Positions 7,942-17,428 of a stretch of DNA of 64,000 nucleotides are shown in pieces. Made by a program: the position numbers and the translations under genes. The notes under the pieces were generated by a model, which saw only the letters and a program-made list of their open reading frames with translations, searched no databases and was not told the origin of the DNA. The stretch comes from Phenylobacterium sp. (GTDB taxonomy: Bacteria > Pseudomonadota > Alphaproteobacteria > Caulobacterales > Caulobacteraceae). Location of the stretch: contig NZ_JAUYQL010000135.1 of NCBI RefSeq assembly GCF_030697305.1, forward strand, positions 1-64,000, given 5' to 3'. Every line of letters starts with the position of its first letter. Within the stretch, counting starts at the first letter, position 1.

Positions 7942-8598
7942 ATGGCGCCCGGGATGCTCGGCGATCACACGCGACGCGGCGTCCTGGGCGCCGCCCTTTC
8001 CCTGGCGGCGGCGCCGGGGGCTTTCGCCGCGCCGAGCGGGAGGTTGCGGTTCAAGGTGTTTCGCAACGGCGTCCTGGTCGGCGAGCAGGTGACCACCATC
8101 GCCGGCGCGCCTGGCGCTCAGACCGTGACGACCGACGCCCAGCTGGTGGTCAAGCTCGGCCCGGTGCCGGTTTTCCGTTACCACCACCACGCGGTGGAGC
8201 GCTGGCAGGCCGGTCGCTTCGCCAGCCTCGAGACCACCACCGACAGCAACGGCAAGCATGAGCGGGTGTCGGCGCGTAGCGGCCCGGCCGGCGTCGCCAT
8301 AGAGACCGCAAAAGGCAAGACGACGGCGCCGGCGAACGCCCTCCCCTTCACCCACTGGAACCCGCAGGTGTTCGCCGGCGCGCCGCTGTTCAACCCGCAG
8401 ACCGGCAAGCTGCTCAAACTGTCGGTCAGCCGTCATGGCCCCGAGCGCCTCGCCCCGCCCGGCTCCCCGTCCGTGATCGCCACCCGATGGACAGTGCGCG
8501 GCGACGCGGAGATCGACGACTGGTACGACGCGTCCGGCGTCTGGGTGGGCCTACGTGGCAAGCTCGAGGACGGCTCGACGCTGGAGTACCGCCGCTAA
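7942..8598 (+). CDS. DUF6134 family secreted protein
   Basis: 218 residues. The N-terminus THTRRGVLGAALSLA-like (TRRGVLGAALSLAAAPGAFA) resembles a twin-arginine signal. The mature part, RLRFKVFRNGVLVGEQVTTI ... FRYHHHAVERWQAGRFASLET ... FTHWNPQVF, fits the DUF6134 beta-barrel-like domain of unknown function. It starts 5 bp after the outer-membrane protein stop and is probably co-transcribed with it. Confidence 0.75.
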   Translation: MAPGMLGDHTRRGVLGAALSLAAAPGAFAAPSGRLRFKVFRNGVLVGEQVTTIAGAPGAQTVTTDAQLVVKLGPVPVFRYHHHAVERWQAGRFASLETTTDSNGKHERVSARSGPAGVAIETAKGKTTAPANALPFTHWNPQVFAGAPLFNPQTGKLLKLSVSRHGPERLAPPGSPSVIATRWTVRGDAEIDDWYDASGVWVGLRGKLEDGSTLEYRR

Positions 8599-8663
8599 GC
8601 GCCCGCTTGCCGCATCTCGGCGCGCAACTATGGTGAAGGTCTTCGTCCCTGGAGCGCCTTCCT

Positions 8664-9107
8664 ATGCGTCTGCTGGTTCTTGCCCTCGCCCTTTCCGCCG
8701 TCACCGCGGCCCAGGCCGCGCCCGCACCGCTGACGCCCGCTGACAAGGCGGCCGCGTTCAAGGCCGCGGGCTTCAAGGCCAAAGGGCGCGAATGGGTGCG
8801 CTGCGACGACACCCAGACGAGCTCACACCAGAACGGCTCCATCGAGGTCGCCGACCTGAACGGCGACGGCGCCCCGGAAGCCTGGGTCCGCGAGAGCAGC
8901 GTGTTTTGCTACGGCGCCACCGCAGAGGCGTTTGTGTTGGTCACCAAGCGTCCGACTGGCTGGACGATCCTGCTCGACGAGGTGGGCGTCGCGAGCCCCT
9001 TGGCCACCAAGCATAACGGCTGGCCCGACATCGAGGTCGGCGGCCCGGGCTTCGGCCCGTCGCCCAAGTACCGCTACAACGGCGTGAAATACCTGGCCGG
9101 GCGCTGA
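8664..9107 (+). CDS. Hypothetical secreted protein with an FG-GAP/EF-hand-like motif
   Basis: 147 residues, with a clear signal peptide (MRLLVLALALSAVTAAQAAP). The mature region has EVADLNGDGAPEAWV, a calcium-binding-like DxNxDG loop seen in FG-GAP and related secreted domains, then a C-terminal NGVKYLAGR. Two conserved-looking cysteines (in WVRCDD and SSVFCYG) could form a disulphide. Function unknown. Confidence 0.7.
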   Translation: MRLLVLALALSAVTAAQAAPAPLTPADKAAAFKAAGFKAKGREWVRCDDTQTSSHQNGSIEVADLNGDGAPEAWVRESSVFCYGATAEAFVLVTKRPTGWTILLDEVGVASPLATKHNGWPDIEVGGPGFGPSPKYRYNGVKYLAGR

Positions 9108-9224
9108 GCCCGGCGCGGCGTTGAAACGGCGCAGCCTGATCCCCAGATAAGTCCTGTCTGGCGGCTGCGCGCCTATGCAGGGCGCTGCCGCCAGAGAGTC
9201 GCTTGTTCGAGGACTCTTCTTGCG

Positions 9225-9647
9225 ATGAACCGGTCTCTGCTGTTCGACAGCCCTTTCCTGCTCGGGTTCGAGCATACCCGCGCGCTGGCGGAACGCGCCG
9301 CCAAGGCGGCGGCCGAAAGCTACCCGCCGTACAATGTCGAAGACCGTGGCGGCGGCGATTTGCGCATCACCCTGGCGGTGGCAGGCTTCACGCCCGATCA
9401 GCTCCAGGTGACTGTCGAGGACCGCCAACTGGTGGTCGCCGGCAAGCGTGACGACGCGCAGGCCAAGACCGAGGACGCCTATCTGCACCGCGGAATAGCC
9501 GCTCGCGGCTTCGTCCGCAGCTTCGTTCTGGCGGACGGGATGGAGGTCCGCGGCTGCGTTCTTGAGCACGGCCTGCTGCACATCGAGCTGTTCCGCCCAG
9601 AACCGGAGCGATTGGTGCGCCGTATCCCAATCCGGACGGCCGGCTGA
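9225..9647 (+). CDS. Small heat-shock protein, Hsp20/alpha-crystallin family
   Basis: ATP-independent holdase. In the 140-residue product the alpha-crystallin domain starts YPPYNVEDRGGGDLRITLAVAGF (about residues 33-55) and continues LQVTVEDRQLVVAGK; IAARGFVRSFVLADGMEV is the conserved strand region. The N-terminus MNRSLLFDSPFLLGFEHTRAL is typical of IbpA-like alphaproteobacterial members. It is followed 42 bp later by a DUF1150 gene, an association common in this class. No ROSE-type thermometer was worked out in the leader. Confidence 0.92.
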   Translation: MNRSLLFDSPFLLGFEHTRALAERAAKAAAESYPPYNVEDRGGGDLRITLAVAGFTPDQLQVTVEDRQLVVAGKRDDAQAKTEDAYLHRGIAARGFVRSFVLADGMEVRGCVLEHGLLHIELFRPEPERLVRRIPIRTAG

Positions 9648-9689
9648 ACTTTGCAGCCGTTCGCGACGTTGACTTAGTTGGAGGTGGTC

Positions 9690-9947
9690 ATGATGACGCC
9701 CGTTTTAACGACTGAAGCCTTTGCAGCCTTGGGCGCGCCGGACCTGGTGTACGTGCGCCCGGTCAAGGCCGCCGAGATCCTGGCCGGCACGCCGAACGGC
9801 CTGGTGGAAGGGTTCGAGCTTGAACCCAATCAAACGCTCTATGCAGTGCACCGCGCCGACGGCGAACGGCTGGCGGTGATGACCGATCGCGATTCAGCGG
9901 TCGCCGCCGCCTTGGCGCACGAACTGGCGCCTGTTTCGGTCCACTAG
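9690..9947 (+). CDS. DUF1150 family protein
   Basis: About 85 residues; the family is confined to alphaproteobacteria and its function is unknown. The core LVYVRPVKAAEI...LYAVHRADGERLAVMTDRDSAVAAA is characteristic. A strong GGAGGTGG at 9680-9687 fixes the start at the tandem ATGs at 9690/9693. Its place directly behind the Hsp20 gene suggests it belongs to the same stress operon. Confidence 0.88.
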   Translation: MMTPVLTTEAFAALGAPDLVYVRPVKAAEILAGTPNGLVEGFELEPNQTLYAVHRADGERLAVMTDRDSAVAAALAHELAPVSVH

Positions 9948-9983
9948 ATCCGCCTGACGACAATACGGCGCGACCGCCGTCGA

Positions 9984-11285
9984 TCAGGGGTTGTAGGCCC
10001 GCTCGCCGTGAGCGGCCATGTCCAGCCCCTCTTCGATGGCCTCGTCGCGCGCGCGCAATCCGATCGTGCGCTCAAGCACCACCGCCAGAATCAGCGTCGC
10101 GACGGCCGACCAGACGATGGTGGCGCCGACGCCAAGCGCCTGGGTGAACAGTTGTTGCACCGGCCCGACCCCCTCGGCGTAACCCTTGCCGCCCAGCTCA
10201 GGCGCCGCGAGGCCAGCGACCAGCAAGGTCCCCAGGATGCCGCCGACGCCATGCACGGCGAACACGTCCAGGGAATCGTCGATCTTCAGCCGATGTTTGA
10301 TCAGCTCCACCGCCTGATAGCAGACGAAGCTACCGGCGGCGCCCAGCACCACGCCGCCCAGCGGGCCGACGAAGCCCGAAGCCGGCGTGACGGTGGCCAG
10401 GCCCGCCACCACGCCGGTGACCAGCCCGACCATGCTGGCCCGGCGGAATCTGCGCCATTCGATGAACGCCCAGACCAGCCCCGCCGTCGCCGCTGACAGG
10501 TGGGTGACCATCAGCGCTGACGCCGCGTCGGCCCCGGCGCTGAGCGCGCTGCCCCCGTTGAAGCCGTACCAGCCGACCCACAGCATGCCGGCGCCGGTCA
10601 TGGTCATGCCCGGATTGTGCGGCGGCGAAAGCTCCCGCGGGAATCCGTCGCGCGGACCGAGGCGCCAGGCCAGCACCAGCGCGGAGACGCCCGCCGTGGC
10701 GTGAACCACCAGGCCGCCGGCGTAGTCCATGACGCCGCGCGCCGTCAGCCAGCCGCCACCCCACACCCAGTGGCAGACCGGCGCATAGACCACGAACAGC
10801 CACGCCGCCGAGAACAGCAGCACGGCGGAGAACTTGATGCGCTCGACGAAGGCGCCGACGATCAGCGCCGGCGTGATGATCGCGAAGGTCATCTGGAACA
10901 TGAAGAACAGCGGCTCAGGCAGCGTGCCGGCCACAAGGTCGCGGCCGACCCCGATCAGGGCGAACTTGGCGAAGTCGCCGATCATCGGCCCGCTCCCGGA
11001 GAACGACAGGCTGTAGGCGCCCAGCAGCCACAGAACCGAAGCCAGGCAGGCGATCGCCACGCAGTGGGCCATCACCGAAAGCACGTTCTTCGACCGGACC
11101 AGGCCTGCGTAGAACAGCGCCAATCCCGGCAAGGTCATGAACAGCACCAGCGCGGTGGCGGCGAGCACCCAGGCGGTGTCGCCGGCGTTCACCTGGCCTG
11201 AAGCCTGGGCGCCGGCGCTTGAGGCGATGGTCGCAAACATCGCGGCGAGCGCACCGACGCGCGCGCCGCGGCAGATCCTGGGCAT
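9984..11285 (-). CDS. amtB: Ammonium transporter (Amt family)
   Basis: Inner-membrane trimeric ammonium/ammonia channel. 433 residues from the ATG at 11285, which follows GGGGGAGG. A signal-like first helix precedes the standard eleven helices (DTAWVLAATALVLFMTLPGLALFYAGLVR...). The conserved pore region FMFQMTFAIITPALIVGAFVERI, the twin-His HATAGVSALVLA and GYNGGSAL-like FNGGSALSAG segments, and the second pore histidine FAVHGVGGILGT are all present. No glnK/glnB gene is adjacent, although glnK-amtB linkage is common. A small unknown gene lies upstream. Confidence 0.93.
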   Translation of the reverse strand: MPRICRGARVGALAAMFATIASSAGAQASGQVNAGDTAWVLAATALVLFMTLPGLALFYAGLVRSKNVLSVMAHCVAIACLASVLWLLGAYSLSFSGSGPMIGDFAKFALIGVGRDLVAGTLPEPLFFMFQMTFAIITPALIVGAFVERIKFSAVLLFSAAWLFVVYAPVCHWVWGGGWLTARGVMDYAGGLVVHATAGVSALVLAWRLGPRDGFPRELSPPHNPGMTMTGAGMLWVGWYGFNGGSALSAGADAASALMVTHLSAATAGLVWAFIEWRRFRRASMVGLVTGVVAGLATVTPASGFVGPLGGVVLGAAGSFVCYQAVELIKHRLKIDDSLDVFAVHGVGGILGTLLVAGLAAPELGGKGYAEGVGPVQQLFTQALGVGATIVWSAVATLILAVVLERTIGLRARDEAIEEGLDMAAHGERAYNP

Positions 11286-11384
11286 GCAGCCTCCCCCTTG
11301 CGCGGACGTCGCTCCCGACCGCGTCCGAATGCTCGGGTTATAAGCGTGAATCGCCCAATTCGCGAGCATCGCATTCTCGCGTGC

Positions 11385-11591
11385 TCATGACGCGTCGCCG
11401 TCGAGCTGGTCGGCGAGCGCCTGACGCACCGCCTCGATCAACGCCTTCAACCGGGCAGGCGGCAATCGACTCGCCCCATCCAGGAACGCCGAGAATTCCG
11501 CGAGGAACGATTCGTCTTCCGGCAAGCCCGCCTCTGTCCACTCATCCGCCAACAGGCCGCGCCAATACGGGCGGTCGCCATCCTCACTCAT
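11385..11591 (-). CDS. Small hypothetical protein
   Basis: 68 residues, MSEDGDRPYWRGLLADEW..., acidic, with a helical C-terminal half (PPARLKALIEAVRQALADQL). Regular codon usage supports it as a gene, but no family was recognised. It lies about 100 bp upstream of amtB on the same strand. Confidence 0.5.
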   Translation of the reverse strand: MSEDGDRPYWRGLLADEWTEAGLPEDESFLAEFSAFLDGASRLPPARLKALIEAVRQALADQLDGDAS

Positions 11592-11704
11592 TCACCATAC
11601 CCCCACCATCTGGACGGTAGGGATACACCTTATGATTGTCTAGACGCTCAGCGCGACGCCAGGCCGTTGCGCCGTTCCGGTGATCCGGGCCAGGATCGTT
11701 CACC

Positions 11705-12454
11705 ATGCAGCCTCTGGATCACCTCGCACGATATATCGCCGATGCGCGCCGCATTGCGGTGTTCACCGGGGCGGGAATCTCGACGGAATCCGGGGTGCCG
11801 GATTTCCGCAGCCCCGGCGGGGTGTGGACCAAGATCCGTCCAATCCCCTTCCAGTCGTTCGTCGCCGACGAGGACGTGCGGCGAGAGGCATGGCGGCGCA
11901 CCTTCACCGGCGTCGCGCGCTGGGTGGGCGCCCGACCCAACGCCGGCCACGCCGCGGTCGCCCGCCTGGTCGACGCCGGAAAGGCCCGCGCGGTGATCAC
12001 CCAGAACGTCGACAACCTGCACCAGGACTCCGGCGTCCCGCCCCCCCAGGTGATCGAACTGCACGGCAACGCCAGCTACGCGCATTGCCTCGACTGCGGG
12101 CTGCGGCATGAGCTCGCGGACCTTCGCGACGGGTTCCTGGCCACCGACGCGCCGCCGGCCTGCCGCGCCTGTGGCGGCGTCGTGAAAGTCGCAACCGTCT
12201 CTTTCGGCCAGCCGATGCCGCCTGCGCCGATGGCCCGCGCAGAAGCTGAGACCATGGCCTGCGATCTGTTCCTGGTGCTGGGCTCGTCGCTGTCGGTGAT
12301 GCCGGCGGCGTCGTTCCCGTTGATGGCCAAGCGCAACGGCGCACGCCTGGTGATCGTCAATCGCGATCCCACCGACCAGGACGCCTACGCCGACCTGGCG
12401 CTGCACGGCGAGATCGGCGCGGTGATGAGCGCCGTGGCGCCGGCGAACGGCTGA
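11705..12454 (+). CDS. cobB: NAD-dependent protein deacylase, Sir2 family
   Basis: Removes acyl groups from lysines using NAD+. The 249-residue product has GAGIS (residues 22-26) and DFRSPGG for NAD binding, TQNVDNLHQ (99-107), catalytic His120 in LHGN, a zinc site of Cys128/Cys131 and Cys153/Cys156, and VLGSSLSVMPA for the Rossmann fold. Length is normal. Flanking genes do not point to particular substrates. Confidence 0.93.
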   Translation: MQPLDHLARYIADARRIAVFTGAGISTESGVPDFRSPGGVWTKIRPIPFQSFVADEDVRREAWRRTFTGVARWVGARPNAGHAAVARLVDAGKARAVITQNVDNLHQDSGVPPPQVIELHGNASYAHCLDCGLRHELADLRDGFLATDAPPACRACGGVVKVATVSFGQPMPPAPMARAEAETMACDLFLVLGSSLSVMPAASFPLMAKRNGARLVIVNRDPTDQDAYADLALHGEIGAVMSAVAPANG

Positions 12455-12457
12455 GAG

Positions 12458-12892
12458 TCAGGACGTCGCGTCGGCGCAGCCAGTCAGGGTCTCCGCACCC
12501 GCACGGACCTCCGCGCTCATCGGGTATTCCCGATCCGACATGCCGTCACTACAGGCGGCCTTGCGCAGCCGGACCTGCAGCGCGTCCGTGGATGCGCCCC
12601 AGGCTGCGGCGTCGCCCTCGGCGCGGGGGCCTGGATTCGCCGCCGTGACGTCAGGCTTGTCGGGACGCTGCAGGCGCAAGCCCTCGGGGCGGATCTGCAG
12701 CGCCCAGAACGGCTCCGTCCCGCGTGCGTCTATCGCGCCGCTGAAGCCCGGCAGTGCGGCTGGCGGCGCTAGAGGCGCGGGCTCCACCGCTTTTGGCGCA
12801 TCCGCGGGCTCTTGGCTCAGCGAACCGTCGTCGGTCTTGGGCGAGCAGGCGGTCAAGGCGAGGCAAACGACGGAGACGGCCATCGGGCGCAT
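12458..12892 (-). CDS. Lipoprotein of the COG3650 type
   Basis: 144 residues with a lipobox (VVCLALTAC, Cys about residue 16) and a Pro/Ala-rich linker, then the GTEPFWALQI segment typical of COG3650 proteins, which are predicted envelope lipoproteins of unknown function. Two late cysteines (ACSDGMSD and LTGCAD) are placed to form a disulphide. Convergent with the sirtuin gene (3 bp apart). Confidence 0.75.
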   Translation of the reverse strand: MRPMAVSVVCLALTACSPKTDDGSLSQEPADAPKAVEPAPLAPPAALPGFSGAIDARGTEPFWALQIRPEGLRLQRPDKPDVTAANPGPRAEGDAAAWGASTDALQVRLRKAACSDGMSDREYPMSAEVRAGAETLTGCADATS

Positions 12893-12938
12893 GCGGGCAT
12901 CCTTTCTTCAGGTCGCCATCACGCTAGACTCACCTGCG

Positions 12939-14078
12939 ATGAGTCGAAACGCCCCGTTCACCTTCTATGAGTTCTTCGCCGGCGGCGGTATGGCGCGGGT
13001 GGGGCTCGGCGCGGAATGGACCTGCCTGTTCGCCAACGACTTCGATCCGGTAAAGGCGGCGACGTACCGGGCGAACTTCCCGGACGCCCAGGCGCATTTC
13101 CACCAGGGCGACGTCTGGCGGCTCGGCGCCGAAGACCTGCCCGACGCGGCCGATCTCGCCTGGGCCTCCTCCCCCTGCCAGGACTTCAGCCTCGCCGGCG
13201 CCCGCGCGGGCCTGGGCGGCGGCAGGTCCTCGGCCTTCTTCGGCTTCTGGCGTTTGATGGAGGGGCTCGACGACCAGGGCCGCGCGCCGCGTCTGGTGGT
13301 GATCGAGAATGTCACCGGACTCCTCACCTCGAATGGCGGCCGTGACTTCCAGGCGCTGTGCGAAACTCTGAGCGCCCGTGGATATGCGATGGGGGCGCTG
13401 GAGATCGACGCCGCCCATTGCCTTCCGCAGTCCCGTCCGCGGGTGTTCGTGATCGCCACGCGCGAGCCGCCCTCACCCCATCTCATCGGCGACAGCCCGT
13501 TCCAAACGCGCGCCGTGCGCGCCGCCCACGCCCGGTTGACCCAGCCGCTGCAGGCGAACTGGATCTGGTGGCGGCTCGCCGCGCCGCCCGCGCGCAACAC
13601 CGAGCTGGCCAGCCTGCTGGAGCCGGACGACGCCGTGGCCTGGCATGCGCCTGCGCGCACCCAGCGCCTGCTGGACCTGATGTCCCCCGCCCACCGCCAG
13701 CGGCTCCAACACCACCGCGCACAGCCGGCCCGGAGCGTGGGGGCGGCCTATCGCCGGATGCGCGTTGAGGCCGGCGTGCGGGTGCAACGCGTCGAGGTGC
13801 GTTTCGATGGGCTGGCCGGATGCTTGCGCACGCCCCGGGGGGGTTCGTCTCGGCAGACGATCATCGTGGTCGAAGACGGCGGGGTGCGTTCGCGCCTGCT
13901 GTCGCCACGTGAGGCGGCCAGGCTGATGGGTCTGCCCGACGCCTATGTGTTGCCGAGCCCCGCCACCGCCGCCCTGCATGTGGCGGGCGACGGCGTGGCC
14001 GCGCCGGTGGTGCGCATGCTCGCCCAGGGCCTGCTGGAACCCCTGTTGAACGGCGCAGTACGGCTCGCCGCTGAATAA
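12939..14078 (+). CDS. DNA (cytosine-5-)-methyltransferase
   Basis: Transfers methyl from SAM to C5 of cytosine. In the 379-residue product: motif I FAGGGMARVGLG, motif IV SSPCQDFS with catalytic Cys80, motif VI IENV (Glu123), motif VIII QSRPR (164-168), a target-recognition region, and late motifs in GLAGCLRTPRGGSS and LSPREAARLMGLP. I take the ATG at 12939; the upstream open frame lacks homology and overlaps the lipoprotein gene. No restriction endonuclease is adjacent, so it is an orphan enzyme. A Vsr gene lies one gene downstream. Confidence 0.92.
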   Translation: MSRNAPFTFYEFFAGGGMARVGLGAEWTCLFANDFDPVKAATYRANFPDAQAHFHQGDVWRLGAEDLPDAADLAWASSPCQDFSLAGARAGLGGGRSSAFFGFWRLMEGLDDQGRAPRLVVIENVTGLLTSNGGRDFQALCETLSARGYAMGALEIDAAHCLPQSRPRVFVIATREPPSPHLIGDSPFQTRAVRAAHARLTQPLQANWIWWRLAAPPARNTELASLLEPDDAVAWHAPARTQRLLDLMSPAHRQRLQHHRAQPARSVGAAYRRMRVEAGVRVQRVEVRFDGLAGCLRTPRGGSSRQTIIVVEDGGVRSRLLSPREAARLMGLPDAYVLPSPATAALHVAGDGVAAPVVRMLAQGLLEPLLNGAVRLAAE

Positions 14079-14152
14079 AGCCGGCTTCCAAAAAAACACG
14101 GAACGCTTAGGTTCGCGGCCCGACGCCAACTCTCGAACCGGAAGCTCCCCTT

Positions 14153-15142
14153 ATGGACGCCAACACCGACCAGACCTACGACGCCGCGCGCCACAAGCGA
14201 GCCGGCCGTGGCAAGATCTTCGACAGCATCATCGACACCATGGGCGACACGCCGCTGGTGCGTCTGCCCCGCCTCAACGCCGCGTTGAAACCGCGCGGCG
14301 AAGTGCTGGCCAAGCTCGAGTTCTTCAATCCGATGGCTTCGGTCAAGGATCGCATCGGCGTGGCGATGATCGAATACCTGGAGGCCAAGGGCGTGCTGAA
14401 GGAGGGCTCGACCATCGTCGAGCCGACCAGCGGCAACACCGGCATCGCGCTGGCGTTCGTCGCCGCCGCCAAGGGTTACAAGCTGACCCTGGTGATGCCG
14501 GAAAGCATGTCGATGGAGCGGCGCAAAATGCTGCTGATCCTCGGCGCCAAGCTGGAACTGACGCCGGCCGAACGCGGCATGGCCGGCGCCGTCGCCCGCG
14601 CCAAGGAACTGGTCGAGGCGACACCCGGCGCGGTGATGCCGCAGCAGTTCGACAACGCCGCCAACCCGCTGATCCACCGGGTGACCACCGCTGAGGAGAT
14701 CTGGAACGACACCGCGGGGGGCGTCGACGCGGTGATCTCCGGCGTCGGCACGGGCGGCACCCACACCGGCGTCGGCCAGGCGCTGAAGGCCCGCAAGCCC
14801 TCGGTGCGAATGGTCGCGGTGGAACCCGAGGCTTCGCCGGTTCTCTCGGGCGGACCGCCCGGACCGCACAAGATCCAGGGGATCGGCGCGGGCTTCGTGC
14901 CCTCGATCCTCGATCGCGGCGTGATCGACGAGGTGATCCAGGTCTCCAACGAGGACAGCTTCGCCATGGCCCGCCGCGTCGCCCGCGAAGAGGGCATCCC
15001 GGTCGGGATCTCCTCGGGCGCCGCCCTCATCGCAGCCTTTGACGTGGCGGCCCGTGAGGAGATGGCTGGCAAGTTGATCGTGGCGATCATCCCGAGCTTC
15101 GCCGAGCGCTACCTGTCGACGGCGCTCTTCGAAGGGCTGTGA
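14153..15142 (+). CDS. cysK: Cysteine synthase A
   Basis: PLP enzyme making cysteine from O-acetylserine and sulfide. The 329-residue product shows the PLP lysine in [11 protein letters not shown] (the family's NPxxSVKDR), [19 protein letters not shown] for substrate binding, and [12 protein letters not shown] for the phosphate cup. An N-terminal extension of about 25 residues precedes the core, as seen in alphaproteobacterial relatives. Its TGA overlaps the GTG start of vsr, so translation of the two is probably coupled, an odd partnership. Confidence 0.95.
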   Translation: MDANTDQTYDAARHKRAGRGKIFDSIIDTMGDTPLVRLPRLNAALKPRGEVLAKLEFFNPMASVKDRIGVAMIEYLEAKGVLKEGSTIVEPTSGNTGIALAFVAAAKGYKLTLVMPESMSMERRKMLLILGAKLELTPAERGMAGAVARAKELVEATPGAVMPQQFDNAANPLIHRVTTAEEIWNDTAGGVDAVISGVGTGGTHTGVGQALKARKPSVRMVAVEPEASPVLSGGPPGPHKIQGIGAGFVPSILDRGVIDEVIQVSNEDSFAMARRVAREEGIPVGISSGAALIAAFDVAAREEMAGKLIVAIIPSFAERYLSTALFEGL

Positions 15143-15561
15143 GCGCGCGCACCGACGTCTTCGAGCCGGCCGTCCGCTCGGCGGTGATGCGCCGCGTCAA
15201 GGGGCGCGACACCGGCCCGGAGATGAAGGTGCGTCGCCTGCTTTGGGCGCTGGGCGCCCGCTACCGCCTGCATCGGAAGGACCTGCCGGGATCGCCTGAC
15301 GTGGTGATGGCCGGCCGCCGGCTGGCGATCTTCGTCCACGGCTGCTTCTGGCACGGTCATGACTGCGCGCGCGGGGCGCGGACGCCGAAGTCCAACACGA
15401 CGTACTGGACGGCCAAGGTCGCCCGCAACCGGGCGCGCGACGCCAGCGCTGCTCAGGCGCTGACCGACGACGGCTGGCAGGTCGAGACCATATGGGAATG
15501 CGAGATGAAGGATGAGGCGGCGCTGCGCGCGCGCCTCGCGGGCGTCATCGGCCGCTGCTAG
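15139..15561 (+). CDS. vsr: Very-short-patch-repair (Vsr) endonuclease
   Basis: Nicks at T:G mismatches formed by deamination of 5-methylcytosine. The 140-residue product carries the family signatures [34 protein letters not shown] (catalytic Asp) and [13 protein letters not shown] with its zinc/metal-binding His and Cys, plus the WETIWECE-like end [11 protein letters not shown]. The GTG start overlaps the cysK stop. The nearby m5C methyltransferase supplies the expected biological partner. The stop overlaps that of the convergent histidine kinase gene in a CTAG. Confidence 0.93.
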   Translation: MSARTDVFEPAVRSAVMRRVKGRDTGPEMKVRRLLWALGARYRLHRKDLPGSPDVVMAGRRLAIFVHGCFWHGHDCARGARTPKSNTTYWTAKVARNRARDASAAQALTDDGWQVETIWECEMKDEAALRARLAGVIGRC

Positions 15562-17336
15562 GCGGCGGCCGTGGCCTGGATGCTCACCGGAATCAGCGCA
15601 CGGGCGATGGCGGCGTGGAGCGCCGCGGCGTCGATTGGCTTGGCCACGTGGCCGGTCATGCCGGCTTGACGGCAGGCCTCCCACTCCGTGGCCTCGCTTG
15701 AGGCGGTGCAGGCGATCACCGGCGTATGCTGATTGGGTCCTGGCGTGCGGCGCAGCATCCGGCAAGCCTCTCGGCCGTCCATGACCGGCATGTGGACATC
15801 CATCAGCACCACGTCGAACACATGCGCCGAGAGTTGCTCGAGCGCGGCGCGGGCCGACGAGGCGGCGCTGAGCTGAACGCCGAACGGCTCCAGCATCAGG
15901 GCGACGGCGCGGCGGTTGACCTCGTGGTCGTCCACCACCAGCACACGCACGTCTTCGACGGAGGTTGCCAGGGTCTCCGCAGCGGCATCCTCCATGGGAC
16001 GGGCGTCGGCAAGCGCGATCTCCAGGGTGAAGCTGGCGCCTTCTCCGGGGCGGCTGCGGGCATAGAGATCGCCACCCATCAGCCGGGCGAGCTCGCGGCT
16101 GATGGTGAGGCCCAGGCCCGTGCCGCCATGGGTGCGGGCGATCGACGTCTGGGTCTGCTCGAAAGGCGTGAACAGGCGTGCGATCTGGTCGCTGCTCATC
16201 CCGTCGCCGCTGTCGGCGACCGTGAAGCGCGCCATCCAGGCTGCGTCTTCATTGGGTAGGCGGACATCCTCCTCCAGCCGGGTGGCCAGCACGCTGAGGG
16301 TGACGCCGCCGTGGTCGGTGAACTTGATCGCATTGGAGAACAGGTTGTTGAGGATCTGACGCAGCCGGGTCGGGTCGCCCGCCACATGCGACGGCAGGAC
16401 ATCCACGCCCTCGAGCTCCAGGTACAATCCCTTCTTGGCGGCCTCCGCCGACCAGAAGGCGACGCTGTCGGAGATCAGCGCGGGCAGGTCATAGGTGATG
16501 ACCTCGATGTCCATTCGCCCAGCCTCCATCTTGGAGAGGTCGAGGAGGTCGTTGAGCAGGGTGCGCATCATCCGGCCGGATTCGGCGATCAGTGCAGCGT
16601 TGGACCGTGTCGCCGCTTTAGGGCCGGCGCTGCGCTCGATCGCCTCGGCCCCCGCCAGGATGGCGCTGATCGGCGTGCGCAGCTCGTGACTGACCATGGC
16701 GATGAAGCTGGACTTGGCGGCGGTCGCGGCCTCAGCCTCGAGGCGACGACGATCGGCCTCGGCGTGGGCCCGCTTGCGGGCGTCGCGCGAGTCCGAGCCC
16801 GAGCGCCAGAGCTCCCGGGCGGTGTTGACGATCACCACGCACAGGGCGACGGCGGATATGGCGATGATCGGCGATCCGCTGATCTTCCCCGCCGTGTAGG
16901 CCACGAACAACAGGTAGCCGGCGAACGGCGCCAGGGCGGCGATGATGGCGGCGCGCGAGCCCTGATTGGTCATCAGCGGCGTCAGCATGCCGACAACCAG
17001 CAACATCAGGCCGTAGACCAGCCCCCAGCTCCCCTTCGACGAGGTGAACAGCACCGGTGCGCCGAATACGAGGCTGTTCACGGCAAGCCAGGTGAGCGCG
17101 AGCCCTTTGCTGAACGGTCGGCGGCGTGCGGATTCTGAACCGAAAAGCGCGAAATCGAGCGCCTGTACGGCGCTGTAGAGCGCCAGCCAGAGGATCGCTA
17201 GCGTCCAGCCTATCACCGGCGTCAGGCAGACCGCGAGGCAGCCGGCGCGGAACATGCGGCTGCGCTGACCCTGGCGTCGCGCGGCCATGGTCTCGACAAC
17301 GCCGTCTTCGCGAATCCTGTCGAGCAGCTTGACCAC
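15558..17336 (-). CDS. Hybrid sensor histidine kinase/response regulator, membrane-bound
   Basis: 592 residues. Roughly five to six hydrophobic helices occupy residues 29-172, with a short coiled linker after them. The HisKA H-box is FIAMVSHELRTPIS with His217; HATPase N-box (NNLFSNAIKFTDHG), G1 (DSGDGM) and G2 (GTGLGLTISREL) follow, and a C-terminal receiver starts RVLVVDDHEVNRRA with phospho-acceptor Asp in VVLMDVHMPVMDG. No periplasmic sensor domain is visible, so it probably senses in the membrane. The GTG at 17336 follows GGGAGG at good spacing. Confidence 0.92.
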   Translation of the reverse strand: MVKLLDRIREDGVVETMAARRQGQRSRMFRAGCLAVCLTPVIGWTLAILWLALYSAVQALDFALFGSESARRRPFSKGLALTWLAVNSLVFGAPVLFTSSKGSWGLVYGLMLLVVGMLTPLMTNQGSRAAIIAALAPFAGYLLFVAYTAGKISGSPIIAISAVALCVVIVNTARELWRSGSDSRDARKRAHAEADRRRLEAEAATAAKSSFIAMVSHELRTPISAILAGAEAIERSAGPKAATRSNAALIAESGRMMRTLLNDLLDLSKMEAGRMDIEVITYDLPALISDSVAFWSAEAAKKGLYLELEGVDVLPSHVAGDPTRLRQILNNLFSNAIKFTDHGGVTLSVLATRLEEDVRLPNEDAAWMARFTVADSGDGMSSDQIARLFTPFEQTQTSIARTHGGTGLGLTISRELARLMGGDLYARSRPGEGASFTLEIALADARPMEDAAAETLATSVEDVRVLVVDDHEVNRRAVALMLEPFGVQLSAASSARAALEQLSAHVFDVVLMDVHMPVMDGREACRMLRRTPGPNQHTPVIACTASSEATEWEACRQAGMTGHVAKPIDAAALHAAIARALIPVSIQATAAA

Positions 17337-17428
17337 TGCATTAGCCTCCCCCGGAGGCGCGGCCGTCGCCGGCGCCTCACGAGAACAGCGGTACGTGAAA
17401 GGGTGAAAGGATTGGTAAAGCGGCCCGT

